A DNA stretch of 64,000 nt from Salarchaeum japonicum (GTDB taxonomy: Archaea; Halobacteriota; Halobacteria; Halobacteriales; Halobacteriaceae), in the NCBI RefSeq assembly GCF_020614395.1, contig NZ_CP085324.1:935564-999563 (forward strand). The letters are read 5' to 3'. Under the pieces are notes generated by a model. The model was not told where the DNA came from, made no database searches, and saw only the letters and a list, made by a program, of their open reading frames with translations. Positions 15,682 to 24,677 of the stretch are shown piece by piece (position 1 is the stretch's first letter; each line of letters begins with the position of its first letter). A program made the translations under genes and the position numbers.

Positions 15682-16599
15682 TTAGGCCGCGTTGTAGACC
15701 TCGTCACGCACCCAGTCGTACCCCTTGTCTTCGAGCTTCGCCGCGAGCTCGGGGCCGCCTTCCATCGCGATCTCGCCGTCGAGCATGATGTGAACCGTGT
15801 CGGGCTCGACGTAGTCGAGGATGCGCTGGTAGTGCGTGATCTGGAGGATGCCGGTTCCCTGTTCGTCGCGGAGGGCGTTGATGCCGTCCGCGACGTCCTG
15901 CAGGCGGTCGATGTCGAGACCGCTGTCGATCTCGTCCAGCACCGCGATAGCGGGTTCGAGAATCGCGGCCTGCAGGACTTCGTTCTGTTTCTTCTCACCG
16001 CCGGAGAACCCGGCGTTGAGGTAGCGCTGCGCGAACTTCTCGTCCATGTCGAGGAGTTCCATCTTCTCCGAGAGGAGCTGCTGGAACTCGGCGACGCCGA
16101 CGTCGCCCTCGTCCGCGGGGCCCTCCATCGGGCTGGTGTCGTAGCCCGCGTCCTCCTCTTCTTCCTCCTCGTCCTCGCCGAACAGGAGTTCCTCGCGCTC
16201 GTCGAGCTTCGCGTTGAGCGCGGTGCGGAGGAAGTTCGTCATCGTGACGCCCTCGATTTCGGCGGGGTACTGGAACGCGAGGAACACGCCGAGCGCGGCG
16301 CGCTCGTTCGGCTCCAGTTCGAGGAGGTTCCACTCGCGTGCGTCCTCCGGAATCTCGTCGACGTCGCCGAAGTCGTCGTCGTCGAGCGTGAGCGTGATGG
16401 AGCCCTCGGTGACTTCGTAGGCGGGGTGTCCGGCGATGACCTTGGAGGTCGTGGACTTCCCGCTGCCGTTCGGACCCATCAGGGCGTGAATCTCGCCGGA
16501 GTCGACTTCGAGGTCGACACCGTTGAGAATCTTCTCGCCCTCCTCTGCGACTTCCGCGTGTACGTTCTGTAGTGTAAGCGTAGCCATGCCTTCAGTCAT
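15682..16599 (-). CDS. sufC: Fe-S cluster assembly ATPase SufC
   Basis: A 305-residue ABC-type ATPase powering SufBCD. It has Walker A (GPNGSGKST), a signature-like SGGEKKQNE, Walker B (AIAVLDEIDSGLD) and the H-loop (ITHYQRIL). An acidic insertion (about residues 139-165, with a run of glutamates) is longer than in bacterial SufC. ATG at 16599 is chosen: TTATG lies about 28 nt upstream, fitting a leaderless mRNA. A second ATG four codons on (MATLTLQ) is possible. Confidence 0.95.
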   Translation of the reverse strand: MTEGMATLTLQNVHAEVAEEGEKILNGVDLEVDSGEIHALMGPNGSGKSTTSKVIAGHPAYEVTEGSITLTLDDDDFGDVDEIPEDAREWNLLELEPNERAALGVFLAFQYPAEIEGVTMTNFLRTALNAKLDEREELLFGEDEEEEEEDAGYDTSPMEGPADEGDVGVAEFQQLLSEKMELLDMDEKFAQRYLNAGFSGGEKKQNEVLQAAILEPAIAVLDEIDSGLDIDRLQDVADGINALRDEQGTGILQITHYQRILDYVEPDTVHIMLDGEIAMEGGPELAAKLEDKGYDWVRDEVYNAA

Positions 16600-16707
16600 C
16601 TCGAAGGAGGTGTTTGCGACGCATAATGCTTACGCATCCCCGGGTGTCATCTTCTCGCAAAGCAAAATTTATTTCGCGAACGTAGAATCGGCGCGCCCTG
16701 CCGGGGG

Positions 16708-19407
16708 TTACATGTACGACCCGAGTCCGGTCTGGGTCTGCCCGCTCTTCACTTCCTCCCACGACACTTCGAGCGCCTCCAGGATGCGCTCGATGGGGCC
16801 TTTGAGGGTCTTATCGAGCATCGTGTCCCAGTCGATTTCGAACTCCGCGGGCACCTGGTCTGCGTACTCATAACAGATGACGTCGGGGTCGCGCTTGAAC
16901 TCCCCGTAGAGCGGGTCGGTCTGGGGGTCGAGGCCCTTCTCGGATTCGACGCGCCGCCAGAACTCCGGTCGAACCTTTGCGAGGTAGAGGCGTTTCGGCT
17001 TCGACCCGCGCTGGAAGTTCGTCCCCAGCAGGAGGTTCGCGTACTTCGCGCCCCGAACCTGCGCGGTGTCCGTGTCGTAGTTGTCGAGGCGCTTTCCGAT
17101 ACCGCCCGGGATGCCCACGTCGTCCAGGTTCACGTTGCCGTCCCGGAAGTCCTCGATGATGCCGTGCACGTAGTCCTTCACGTTGTCAATATCTTCTCCG
17201 TGGACGATGCGGTCGATGACCTCCTTCTGCACCTCCTTCGTGATGGGCGCGATGTCGCTTCGCTTGTACTCGAAGCCCGTGATGTCGATGTCGTCCACGT
17301 CCTTGCCCTCCTTCCAGACGATGTGGCCCGCGTACCGCTTTTTCTTCCCCGCCTGGAAGAACCGCCGATAGAGCTTCTCGAACTCGATCTGGAACCGGTG
17401 TTCGTCCGCGTTCAGGTCGTCGCGCGCGAAGTCGTCGTACCGGCCGTTGATGTGCTCTTCAATCTCGAACGAGGTCTCGATGGCTTCCGCCTTCGAGAAC
17501 TCGGGGCCGAGTTCCAGCATCACGCTGTCCGTGTCGCCGTACGCGACCTCGTGGCCGATTTCGTTCGCGGCCCGTTCGGTGAACTCGATGACGTCCCGTC
17601 CGGTCGCGGTCACCGCCGCGCCCATCTCCTTGTCGTAGAGGCGGAAGCGCTCCCAGCCCAGCACGCCGTACAGCGAGTTCATGATGACCTTCACCGCGGC
17701 CTGCTGGCGGTCGAACCGCTCGTAGCCCTCGCTGTCCGGGTCATGGTCGTTCCGCCGCGACTTCTTCTGCTCGCGCTCTTCGAGGAGTTCGTCCACCATC
17801 TCCCGAATCACGCCGTCGGGATTCTTCTGGAAGTGCGTGCCGTTCGGCGCGACGTACGTCTCGCCCTCGTACTCCTCCGGATTGACTTTCGTCTCGGGGC
17901 TGGCGTTGATGGTCACCATGCACATCGGGTACAGGCTCTTGAGGTCGAGCACGGTGACGTTCTCGCGGACGCCCGTGATGGGGTCGAACACCGCGCCGCC
18001 CTCGTAGTCCTCAGACTCCTGCTGGCCCTTCGAGGGGAGCGCGAAACTCCCGTGCACCTTGTGCAGGACGTACATGTCCACCGCGTCCCCGGGCGTCGTC
18101 GCGTCCTCCAGTTTACACCCGACGAAGGACGCGACCTCCTCCCAGAACGGAATCACGTCCTGCTTGCGGTCGATTTCGACGCAGAGCTCCACGTCGCGGA
18201 CGTTGTACTCCAGGAGGCGTTCGGGGTCTTGCTCCCAGAGGTCGCCGATATCGCCCGTGTAGCGTTCCTTCCCGACGCCGAGTTCGGTCTCCGCGACGGC
18301 GTCGAGGCGGTAGGAGTCGAGTTCGCTGAACTGCGTGCGCTGGTAGGCGTACAGGAGGTCGAACACCACGCGGCCCTTCACGTCGGGGCCGCCCCAGCCG
18401 CCCGTCCACACCTCGTTCACGCGGGAGAGCCGGTCGTAGGACATCCCGAGCACGTCGAGGCGGTCGATGAAGTACGGCGCGTCGAAGTCCTCGAAGTTCC
18501 AGCCCGTGAGCACGTCCGGGTCCGTGTCCTCGACGTAGGTGAGGAAGGCGTCCAGCATCGCCGCCTCTTCGTCGAACGACCGCACCTCGACCGACGCGTC
18601 CGCGTTCTCGTCGAGGAGGTCGTAGTCCGCGAGGTCGTCGGGCGCGGGAACGTCGGCGTCGGGGGCGTCGTAGAGCCACGCGATGTACTCGTCGCGGTAG
18701 TTGTCGTGGCTGGTGAGGCAGACGATGGGTTCCTCGCCGTCCTCCGGGAACCCGGAGCGGTCGTCCACCTCGATGTCGAACGTGTTCACGCGCAGGCTGG
18801 CCTCGGCTTCCACGGGTTCGACCTCGCCGTGGTGCGCGACGAGCGCGCCGTCCTCCTCGGCGCGGCGCTCGGGCACCCGCAGGCCGCTGTTCACGTCCTT
18901 GTCGATGAGGAAGCGGTTCGGGAAGAGGATGTCCGCCTCGTAGTGCTCGAAGCGGTCGCGAATCTGCCCCACGTCCCGGGGCGTCCGCCCGAACACCTTC
19001 GTCAGTTCCTCGCCGCGGATGCTCTCGTAGCCGTCCTCGCTGCCGGTGATGACGTCGTCCTGCAGGTCGCCCTCGGAGAGGCTGTCGGTAGGCGTGTAGA
19101 AGTAGGGGCGGAAGCCGTGCACGCGGACGTGCTCGGGCGTGTCGTCCTCGCGGCGGCCGAAGACGTGGATGACGGGGCGTTCGCGGCTCCCTTGTCCCTC
19201 GACGGTGTAGTCCACCTGCGTCACCGCGATGTCCAGGGTTCCCTCGGCGTCCGGGAGCGCGCCCTCCTCGGCGTCGATGATTTCGTTCACGACGGGGTCG
19301 CCGTCCCCGGCGACGTACCGCGCCTCCGCGGCGGGCCGGTCGCCGTCCCCCGCGGCGTCCGCGTCGTCCCCGCCGCCGTCGAAGTCCGTCAGGCTGGCGT
19401 TAGGCAT
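16708..19407 (-). CDS. polB: DNA polymerase B (replicative family-B polymerase)
   Basis: An 899-residue family-B polymerase. Proofreading motifs are Exo I (FDIEVDD, DIE at 211-213), Exo II (NFEDFDAPY) and Exo III (YNVRDVEL). Polymerase motifs are A (DLKSLYP, ~487), B (KVIMNSLYG, ~572) and C (YGDTDS, ~622-627). The N-terminal 30 residues are low-complexity. All three conserved motifs where haloarchaeal polB often carries inteins are uninterrupted. A CTTTTAG-like TATA box lies about 30 nt upstream of the ATG. Confidence 0.96.
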   Translation of the reverse strand: MPNASLTDFDGGGDDADAAGDGDRPAAEARYVAGDGDPVVNEIIDAEEGALPDAEGTLDIAVTQVDYTVEGQGSRERPVIHVFGRREDDTPEHVRVHGFRPYFYTPTDSLSEGDLQDDVITGSEDGYESIRGEELTKVFGRTPRDVGQIRDRFEHYEADILFPNRFLIDKDVNSGLRVPERRAEEDGALVAHHGEVEPVEAEASLRVNTFDIEVDDRSGFPEDGEEPIVCLTSHDNYRDEYIAWLYDAPDADVPAPDDLADYDLLDENADASVEVRSFDEEAAMLDAFLTYVEDTDPDVLTGWNFEDFDAPYFIDRLDVLGMSYDRLSRVNEVWTGGWGGPDVKGRVVFDLLYAYQRTQFSELDSYRLDAVAETELGVGKERYTGDIGDLWEQDPERLLEYNVRDVELCVEIDRKQDVIPFWEEVASFVGCKLEDATTPGDAVDMYVLHKVHGSFALPSKGQQESEDYEGGAVFDPITGVRENVTVLDLKSLYPMCMVTINASPETKVNPEEYEGETYVAPNGTHFQKNPDGVIREMVDELLEEREQKKSRRNDHDPDSEGYERFDRQQAAVKVIMNSLYGVLGWERFRLYDKEMGAAVTATGRDVIEFTERAANEIGHEVAYGDTDSVMLELGPEFSKAEAIETSFEIEEHINGRYDDFARDDLNADEHRFQIEFEKLYRRFFQAGKKKRYAGHIVWKEGKDVDDIDITGFEYKRSDIAPITKEVQKEVIDRIVHGEDIDNVKDYVHGIIEDFRDGNVNLDDVGIPGGIGKRLDNYDTDTAQVRGAKYANLLLGTNFQRGSKPKRLYLAKVRPEFWRRVESEKGLDPQTDPLYGEFKRDPDVICYEYADQVPAEFEIDWDTMLDKTLKGPIERILEALEVSWEEVKSGQTQTGLGSYM

Positions 19408-19511
19408 TGGGTCTCCCTTGGTCGCGCCCGACTAAAAGACCCTGCGTCCGCCGACCGACGGGGAAAAGGGTTATACCGTGGTACTTCTTATCGTGGGGTG
19501 AGGTGACACAC

Positions 19512-19697
19512 GTGTCCGACCACGCGACGACGGGTGACGAAGAGCGCCGGAACCACGTACCCCAACTACCGGAGGGGGAGGAGGGTCCGACCGTCGAGTC
19601 CTACGACACCGAGGACGGGGTCGTACTCTACGACGCGGACAACCCGCTCGCGTGGCTCAAGGCCACGAACGCGACGCCGCTCGCCGAGCAACGATAA
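19512..19697 (+). CDS. Small haloarchaeal protein, DUF7331-like
   Basis: A 61-residue acidic protein with the conserved core ESYDTEDGVVLYDADNPLAW, a pattern I associate with a haloarchaeal small-protein family (probably DUF7331). Function unknown. GTG at 19512 is supported by AGGTGA 6 nt upstream. It is divergent from polB across about 105 bp and begins a plus-strand run of three small genes converging on rad50. Confidence 0.7.
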   Translation: MSDHATTGDEERRNHVPQLPEGEEGPTVESYDTEDGVVLYDADNPLAWLKATNATPLAEQR

Positions 19698-19728
19698 CTT
19701 TTCTTCGCTCCGACGGCTCTCACTATCC

Positions 19729-20022
19729 GTGTACAACCCGCTGAAACCACAGACCGCCGTCCCCGACACCGACGACGACGAGGACGGGGAGTCCACGGAG
19801 GTGCCGACGGAGATTAAACTCCGGTTCTGGAAGCTCGTCGCCTTCCTCAACGTCGGCATCCTCCTGTTCGCGCTCGGCCTCATGTTCCTCGCGTTCCGCG
19901 GCCTCCTCGTCGTCGGCGGCGGCACCGCGCTCGCCGGCGCGGCCATCCTCGCGTACTGCGCGTGGGACTACAAGCGCTCGAAGGCCCGCATCGGCGAAAT
20001 CATCGACCGCCAGGACGAATGA
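19729..20022 (+). CDS. Small membrane protein, two helices
   Basis: A 97-residue protein starting with GTG. After an acidic N-terminal tail of about 30 residues it has two hydrophobic helices (about 38-58 and 62-80), then a short basic-acidic tail ([18 protein letters not shown]). This is a common haloarchaeal form of unknown function. Its TGA overlaps the ATG of the next gene (ATGA), implying coupling. Confidence 0.7.
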   Translation: MYNPLKPQTAVPDTDDDEDGESTEVPTEIKLRFWKLVAFLNVGILLFALGLMFLAFRGLLVVGGGTALAGAAILAYCAWDYKRSKARIGEIIDRQDE

Positions 20023-20444
20023 CTCGAACGGTTCGGTACGACGGCGACGTGTACGTGCTCGTGAAGGAGTCCGCGGAGAGCAGTCTCCTGCGCGACCCGG
20101 ATACCGGCGAGGAGGAGTACGTTCCGAACGACGCCGTCGAAGCGCTCGACAGCCCCGCGCTCGAAACCCGGGCCGCCGTCGTCCCCGAGAGCGTGCGCGC
20201 CGTCCTCCGCGTCGCCCACGACGACCGCTCGCTCGGCCTCCTCATCGACCTCCACGAGAACGGCTCCCGGCCCGTCCGCGACATGCTCACCGACTACGAG
20301 TACTGCGAGAGCGACCTCCTCGGCCTCCTCACGGAGTGCCGGGCCGCCGGCGTCGTCGAGGAAGTCACGGTCGCCGGCGAACCCGGGTACGGCCTCACCT
20401 CGACCGGCGACCGCGGCGTCGCGAAACTCCTCAATCGGCGTTGA
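20019..20444 (+). CDS. Haloarchaeal winged-helix-like protein
   Basis: A 141-residue protein. Residues 1-50 form a small beta-rich part ([32 protein letters not shown]), and residues ~60-140 resemble a winged helix ([54 protein letters not shown] ... [16 protein letters not shown]). It may be DNA-binding, but no target is evident. It overlaps the small membrane gene upstream and its 3' end overlaps the 3' end of convergent rad50 by 14 bp. Confidence 0.72.
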   Translation: MTRTVRYDGDVYVLVKESAESSLLRDPDTGEEEYVPNDAVEALDSPALETRAAVVPESVRAVLRVAHDDRSLGLLIDLHENGSRPVRDMLTDYEYCESDLLGLLTECRAAGVVEEVTVAGEPGYGLTSTGDRGVAKLLNRR

Positions 20445-23097
20445 GCGTCGGCGTGTCGTGCTCGACGTGCGAGCGGTTCGTCGTCGCGTCCTTCTGCACC
20501 CGCACGAGGTCGTCCGCGGCACCGAGCAGGCTCTCGTCGTGACTCACCACGAGAATCTGCTCCACGCCGATGTCCCGCATCGACTCCACCAGTTCCACGA
20601 GCTGCGAGACGTGCCCGGAGTCGAGGAACACCGTCGGTTCGTCGAGAATCAGCGGCGGCATCGGCGCGGATCCCTCGATGCCCTCGGAGAGCAACCGATA
20701 GATGGCGCACCGGAGGCTGAGGTTGAACAATGCGCGCTCGCCGCCCGAGAGCTGTTCGGGGTCGAGGCGCTCGCCGTCCTTCTGGTACACCGTCAGCTCG
20801 TACGTCCCGTCCAGTTCGATGCGGGCGTACGAGTCGTTCTGGTAGACGAGGTCGAACGTCTCGTTCAGCAGGCGCTCTAGTCTGTCGACGTTCCGCTGGC
20901 GTAACTCGGCGCGCAGGTCGCCGTAGAGGGATTCGAGGGACTCCGTCTCCTCGTGCACGCCCTGTAACTCCGAGACGGTCTCGTCGAGCGCGTCGCGCTC
21001 CTCGCGCAACCGTTCGAGCGTCTCGATGTCCTTCTTCACGCCGCCGAGCTTCCCCTGAATCTCGTCGCGTCGCTCGCGCAGGGTGTCGAGTTTCTCCGCG
21101 ACCTGGTCGAGGTACTGCTCGGCCTCCTCCTTGTTCGCCTCCGCCGTCTCGATGCGCTCCTCGTCGTACGCGGATTCGAGCGAGCGCTTTCGCTCCCGGA
21201 GTTCCGCCAGGCGCTCCCGGCGCTCCTCGTTGCGCTCGCCGAGGCTCTCGCGTTTCTCCGCCACGCGCTCGGCCGCGTCGCGCTCGCGCTCGCGCTCCCG
21301 CAACGCCTCCGCGAGGTCGCCCAGCCGTTCGATTCGCTCGTCCAGCGACTGCTTCTCCGTCTGCAAGTCCCCGAGCCGTTCCCGGCGCTCCTCCACGCGC
21401 TCGCGGGCCTCTGCGGCCTCGGCGCGCTTCTCCTCGGCGCGCTCCGCGAGGTCGTCCGCGCGCTCGCGGGCCTCCGCCGCGTCCGCGCGCTTCTCCGCGA
21501 CCGACTCCGCCTTCGCCTCCCGAACCTCCGTTTTCGACTCGCGGCGGGATTCGAGGTCGGCGACCGACCGCTCGACGGCTTCCAGTTCCTCCGCGCGCTC
21601 GATGCGCTCCGTCACGTCCTCGATATCGCTCTCGATGTCCGCAACGTCCGATTCGAGGTCGCTGACGCGCTCTCGGTACTCCTCGATGGACGCGACGTGC
21701 GGCGACCCCTCCACCGGCTGCCCGCACTCCGGACACTTCCCCTCCGCGAGCAGTTCCTCGGCGTCCTCGACGCGCGACCGCGCGGACGCCAACTCCTCCC
21801 GGACGTCGGTGCGCTCGGCGCGCAGTTCCTCGCGCTCCGATTCGAGTCGCTCGCGGTACTCGGCGGCCTCGCCGAACGCGACCGGCGCGTCCGCGAACGC
21901 CTCACGCGCCTCCCCGATGTCGCTCTCGATGTCCGCGATGGTCGAGTCGAGTTCCGCGACCTCGTCGGCGGCGTCCGCCGCGTCAGATTCGAGATTGTCC
22001 GCGCGCTCGCGCGCCTCCGCGGCGCGCTCCGCGAGGTCGTCCGCGCGCTCCTCGAAGGACTCCGCGTCCTTCCGGTCGCTCGTCATCTCGTTCGCGACCT
22101 CCTGCACGTCCGCCTGTACGTCGTCGCGCTCCGATTCGAGGTCGTCCCGTCGCGCCTCGACCGCGTCGAGGCCGGCGTCCCCGTCGAGGTCGGTGTCGGC
22201 GAGGAGCGATTCGACGCGGTCGTCGAGGTCGCTCGCGCGCTCGCGGTGCTCGCGCACCGTCTCCTGGAGGCTGTCGCGCTCGCTCTCGGTGTCGCTGATG
22301 GCGTCCCTGAGTTCCGCGATGGTCTCGCGGACGGAGTCGAGTTCCGCGCGCTTCTCCTCGTACTCGGAGAGCACGCGCTCCGCCTCCTCCTTCGTCTCGC
22401 GGGCGTTCCGCCGGTTCTCCTCGAAGCGCTCGATTTCGGACGCGACCTCCGCGAGGTCGGACTGCAGGGCGTTCCGGCGTTCGTGCAGGCCCTGGTCTTC
22501 GAGGTCGGCCACGTCCTCCGCGCGCTGTTCGAGGCGGCTCCGGTACTCCGTCAGCACGTCCTCGACGCCGAGGCGGGCGTCGCCGGCGCGCTCGCGGTAC
22601 TCCTCCAGTTTCCCGAGCTGGAGGAGGTCGTCTATCATGTCCTGGCGCTCGCTCGGACTGGCGTTGATGAGCTTGTTCACCTCGCCCTGCCGGACGTACG
22701 CGCAGTTCACGAACGCGGACGCGTCCATCCGCAGGAGGTCGGCGACGTGCGATTCCACGTCAGTCACGCCCTCGATGCTCCCGGAGGGCGTCGTGAGGAC
22801 GCAGTCGTGGCGGCCGACCCGGCCATCGCGCACCTTGAGTTCGCGGGAGAGTTCGTACTCCGCGCCGTCGTGACTGAACCAGAGCGTCACCGACATCTCC
22901 TCCGTGCCCGTCGTCACCACCTCCGCGGCCGTCCCCGAGACGGCGTCCGTGCCGTACAGCGCGAAGAAGCAGGCTTCGAGGAGGCTCGACTTCCCGCTCC
23001 CGTTCAGGCCGTACACGACGGTGACGCCGCGGTCGAGCCGCACGTCCTCCGCGTCGTAGCACTTGAAGTTCCGAATCCGCACGCGCTCGAACTTCAC
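20431..23097 (-). CDS. rad50: DNA double-strand break repair ATPase Rad50
   Basis: An 888-residue SMC-like ATPase, partner of Mre11. Walker A ([15 protein letters not shown]) is at the N terminus; two long coiled coils flank the zinc hook CPEC (Cys455 and Cys458); the C-terminal lobe has the ABC signature [14 protein letters not shown] and Walker B ([14 protein letters not shown]). The start is GTG overlapping the mre11 stop (GTGA). Length is normal for haloarchaea. Confidence 0.96.
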   Translation of the reverse strand: MKFERVRIRNFKCYDAEDVRLDRGVTVVYGLNGSGKSSLLEACFFALYGTDAVSGTAAEVVTTGTEEMSVTLWFSHDGAEYELSRELKVRDGRVGRHDCVLTTPSGSIEGVTDVESHVADLLRMDASAFVNCAYVRQGEVNKLINASPSERQDMIDDLLQLGKLEEYRERAGDARLGVEDVLTEYRSRLEQRAEDVADLEDQGLHERRNALQSDLAEVASEIERFEENRRNARETKEEAERVLSEYEEKRAELDSVRETIAELRDAISDTESERDSLQETVREHRERASDLDDRVESLLADTDLDGDAGLDAVEARRDDLESERDDVQADVQEVANEMTSDRKDAESFEERADDLAERAAEARERADNLESDAADAADEVAELDSTIADIESDIGEAREAFADAPVAFGEAAEYRERLESEREELRAERTDVREELASARSRVEDAEELLAEGKCPECGQPVEGSPHVASIEEYRERVSDLESDVADIESDIEDVTERIERAEELEAVERSVADLESRRESKTEVREAKAESVAEKRADAAEARERADDLAERAEEKRAEAAEARERVEERRERLGDLQTEKQSLDERIERLGDLAEALRERERERDAAERVAEKRESLGERNEERRERLAELRERKRSLESAYDEERIETAEANKEEAEQYLDQVAEKLDTLRERRDEIQGKLGGVKKDIETLERLREERDALDETVSELQGVHEETESLESLYGDLRAELRQRNVDRLERLLNETFDLVYQNDSYARIELDGTYELTVYQKDGERLDPEQLSGGERALFNLSLRCAIYRLLSEGIEGSAPMPPLILDEPTVFLDSGHVSQLVELVESMRDIGVEQILVVSHDESLLGAADDLVRVQKDATTNRSHVEHDTPTLNAD

Positions 23098-24275
23098 TGG
23101 AACTCACCCATCGCCGCCTGCCCCTCGCTCTCCTCGTCGGGAACCGATTCCTCCCCGTCGCCCTCACTGCCGATCACGGCGTCGGGAGCGTCCGAAATCG
23201 CCTCCTGAACGCGGTCTTTCACGGCGTCGCGGACGTTCGCGTCCGCGAGCTTGCTCTCCCGCACGGTCTCGTCGATGTCGCGCGCGGTCTCGCTGAGTCC
23301 GAGGTCGCGCACGCGCTCCCGGACGGCCTCGTCGGGGTCGGCGAAACTCACGTCGATGTCCGATTCGTCCTCGACCTCGCGGCGGTCGTTCACGCGCGTG
23401 ACGAGCGCGCCGCGTTCCGCCCCGAACGATTCCACGTCCGCGGGCGTCACCTGCCCGCCCTCGCCCTCGATGGTGACGACGACCACGGCGTCCTCGACGT
23501 CGGCGTCACGGACGCGGTCGCGGACGTACGCCGTCCCCTCGTCGCCCTGGAGGTCGAGGTCGAGGAAGACGAAGTCGCGGGTATCGACGCCGCGGCGCGT
23601 TATCTGCGCGTCCCCGTCGAACGTGACGATGTTGTAGCCGCGGGGGTCGCGTTCGCTCGCGCTCGCGCGCTCGGTCGACCCGCAGTACGTCACCCACGTG
23701 TCCAGCACTTCGGCGCGGTCGGGCGCGTGGTTGTCCCCGAGGAGGAACGCGTCGAAGTCCACGTTCGCCTCGCCGAGCACGGTCTCGGTCTCCCAGTTCG
23801 CGTGCGGGAACGGCGTGAACAGGCCGTGCGAGACGAGCGCGGCGTGCTCGGTCTCCGGCGGGGCGAACTCGTAGTCGAGCTGGTCGCGCTTCGACTCGGG
23901 AACGTAGTCGAGGCCGTAGAACGTCGTGTCACCGACGCTGGTTCCCTCTGCGTCGAGGCGGGTGGCGAGGCCGAGCGTCTCGAAGAGGTCGAGCCACTGG
24001 CCCTGCCGGGTGCTCTCGTGGTTCCCGACGACGGCGAGGAAGGGGATGTCGTGTTCGCGGAGCGGTGTGAGGATGTCGATGGTGTCGAGGAGGTCGGGGA
24101 GTCCGGGCTGGCGGTCGTGGTAGAGGTCGCCGGCGTGCACGACCGCGTCCACGTCGTCCGCGACGGCGTCCTCGACGACGCTCCGGAACGCGTCCGCGAA
24201 GTCCTGGCGGCGCACGGGAGAGTGGTACTGGCGATAGCCGAGGTGGGTGTCCCCCGTGTGGATGACGCGCGTCAT
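23094..24275 (-). CDS. mre11: DNA double-strand break repair nuclease Mre11
   Basis: A 393-residue calcineurin-like nuclease that processes DNA ends with Rad50. Metal-binding motifs are D9-x-H11 (GDTHLG), D50 (HAGDLYH), N85-H86 (VVGNHES), SHG and GDNH. The C terminus has an acidic tail. ATG at 24275 is preferred, with GGAG 5 nt upstream; an in-frame GTG two codons earlier is possible. It lies between a small wHTH gene and overlapping rad50 in one operon. Confidence 0.95.
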   Translation of the reverse strand: MTRVIHTGDTHLGYRQYHSPVRRQDFADAFRSVVEDAVADDVDAVVHAGDLYHDRQPGLPDLLDTIDILTPLREHDIPFLAVVGNHESTRQGQWLDLFETLGLATRLDAEGTSVGDTTFYGLDYVPESKRDQLDYEFAPPETEHAALVSHGLFTPFPHANWETETVLGEANVDFDAFLLGDNHAPDRAEVLDTWVTYCGSTERASASERDPRGYNIVTFDGDAQITRRGVDTRDFVFLDLDLQGDEGTAYVRDRVRDADVEDAVVVVTIEGEGGQVTPADVESFGAERGALVTRVNDRREVEDESDIDVSFADPDEAVRERVRDLGLSETARDIDETVRESKLADANVRDAVKDRVQEAISDAPDAVIGSEGDGEESVPDEESEGQAAMGEFQ

Positions 24276-24317
24276 TGTCACTCCCTACTCCGGCGTTCGC
24301 GGATAAAGGTTCGGCGC

Positions 24318-24566
24318 TCAGACGTCGAGGCTGTAGAGGCGTTTGCGGGCGTCGGTGAAGGAGAATCGGGAGTCGACGAGGCCCTCGTCTTCGAGGCGGG
24401 TGAGCGCGTAGCGGACGGTGCGCGCGGGGAGGAGGGTTTCGTCGGCTATCTCGCTCTGCGTGAGGGTGTCTTCGTACTCCAGGACTTTCGCGACGAGTTT
24501 CGCGCTCGGCGGGAGGTCGCGGACGCGTTCGAGGGTGTCGGCTTCGGCGGACTGAATGGCGCTCAT
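24318..24566 (-). CDS. Small winged-helix regulator upstream of mre11-rad50
   Basis: An 82-residue MarR/ArsR-like winged helix: LPPSAKLVAKVLEYEDTLTQSEIADETLLPARTVRYALTRLEDEGLVDSRFSFTD. There is no effector domain. It precedes mre11 by 42 bp on the same strand and is divergent from PAN. The shared 111-bp region holds a symmetric GGGTGA-N8-TCACCC site, so it may control mre11-rad50, PAN or itself. ATG at 24566 is used; a TTATTA box lies about 33 nt upstream. Confidence 0.85.
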   Translation of the reverse strand: MSAIQSAEADTLERVRDLPPSAKLVAKVLEYEDTLTQSEIADETLLPARTVRYALTRLEDEGLVDSRFSFTDARKRLYSLDV

Positions 24567-24622
24567 CACCACCCACTACAGGATACCGGAAGATAATAAC
24601 TTCGGTTCTATCTAATTACTGT

Positions 24623-24642
24623 GGGTGATATTACTGTCACCC
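24623..24642. promoter_or_regulatory. Candidate operator between wHTH-mre11-rad50 and PAN
   Basis: GGGTGA (24623-24628) and TCACCC (24637-24642) form a perfect 6-bp inverted repeat around 8 nt. It lies at -36 to -55 from the PAN start, just upstream of a CATTTAG TATA-like element, and about 57-76 nt upstream of the divergent regulator start. A dimeric winged-helix protein is the natural ligand. A separate CACCCAC/GTGGGTG pair (24570-24576, 24621-24627) overlaps it. Confidence 0.45.
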
Positions 24643-24677
24643 GAACTCATTTAGGAACCGCCGCCCTAACACTGGTG

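Noticed and set aside
17164-19506. 780-residue plus-strand frame opposite polB
   Set aside because: Antisense shadow of a highly conserved polymerase gene with all catalytic motifs on the minus strand.
24318-24566. Part of a toxin-antitoxin system beside mre11
   Set aside because: Only one small DNA-binding protein is present and there is no partner toxin; it shares its operon with mre11 and rad50.
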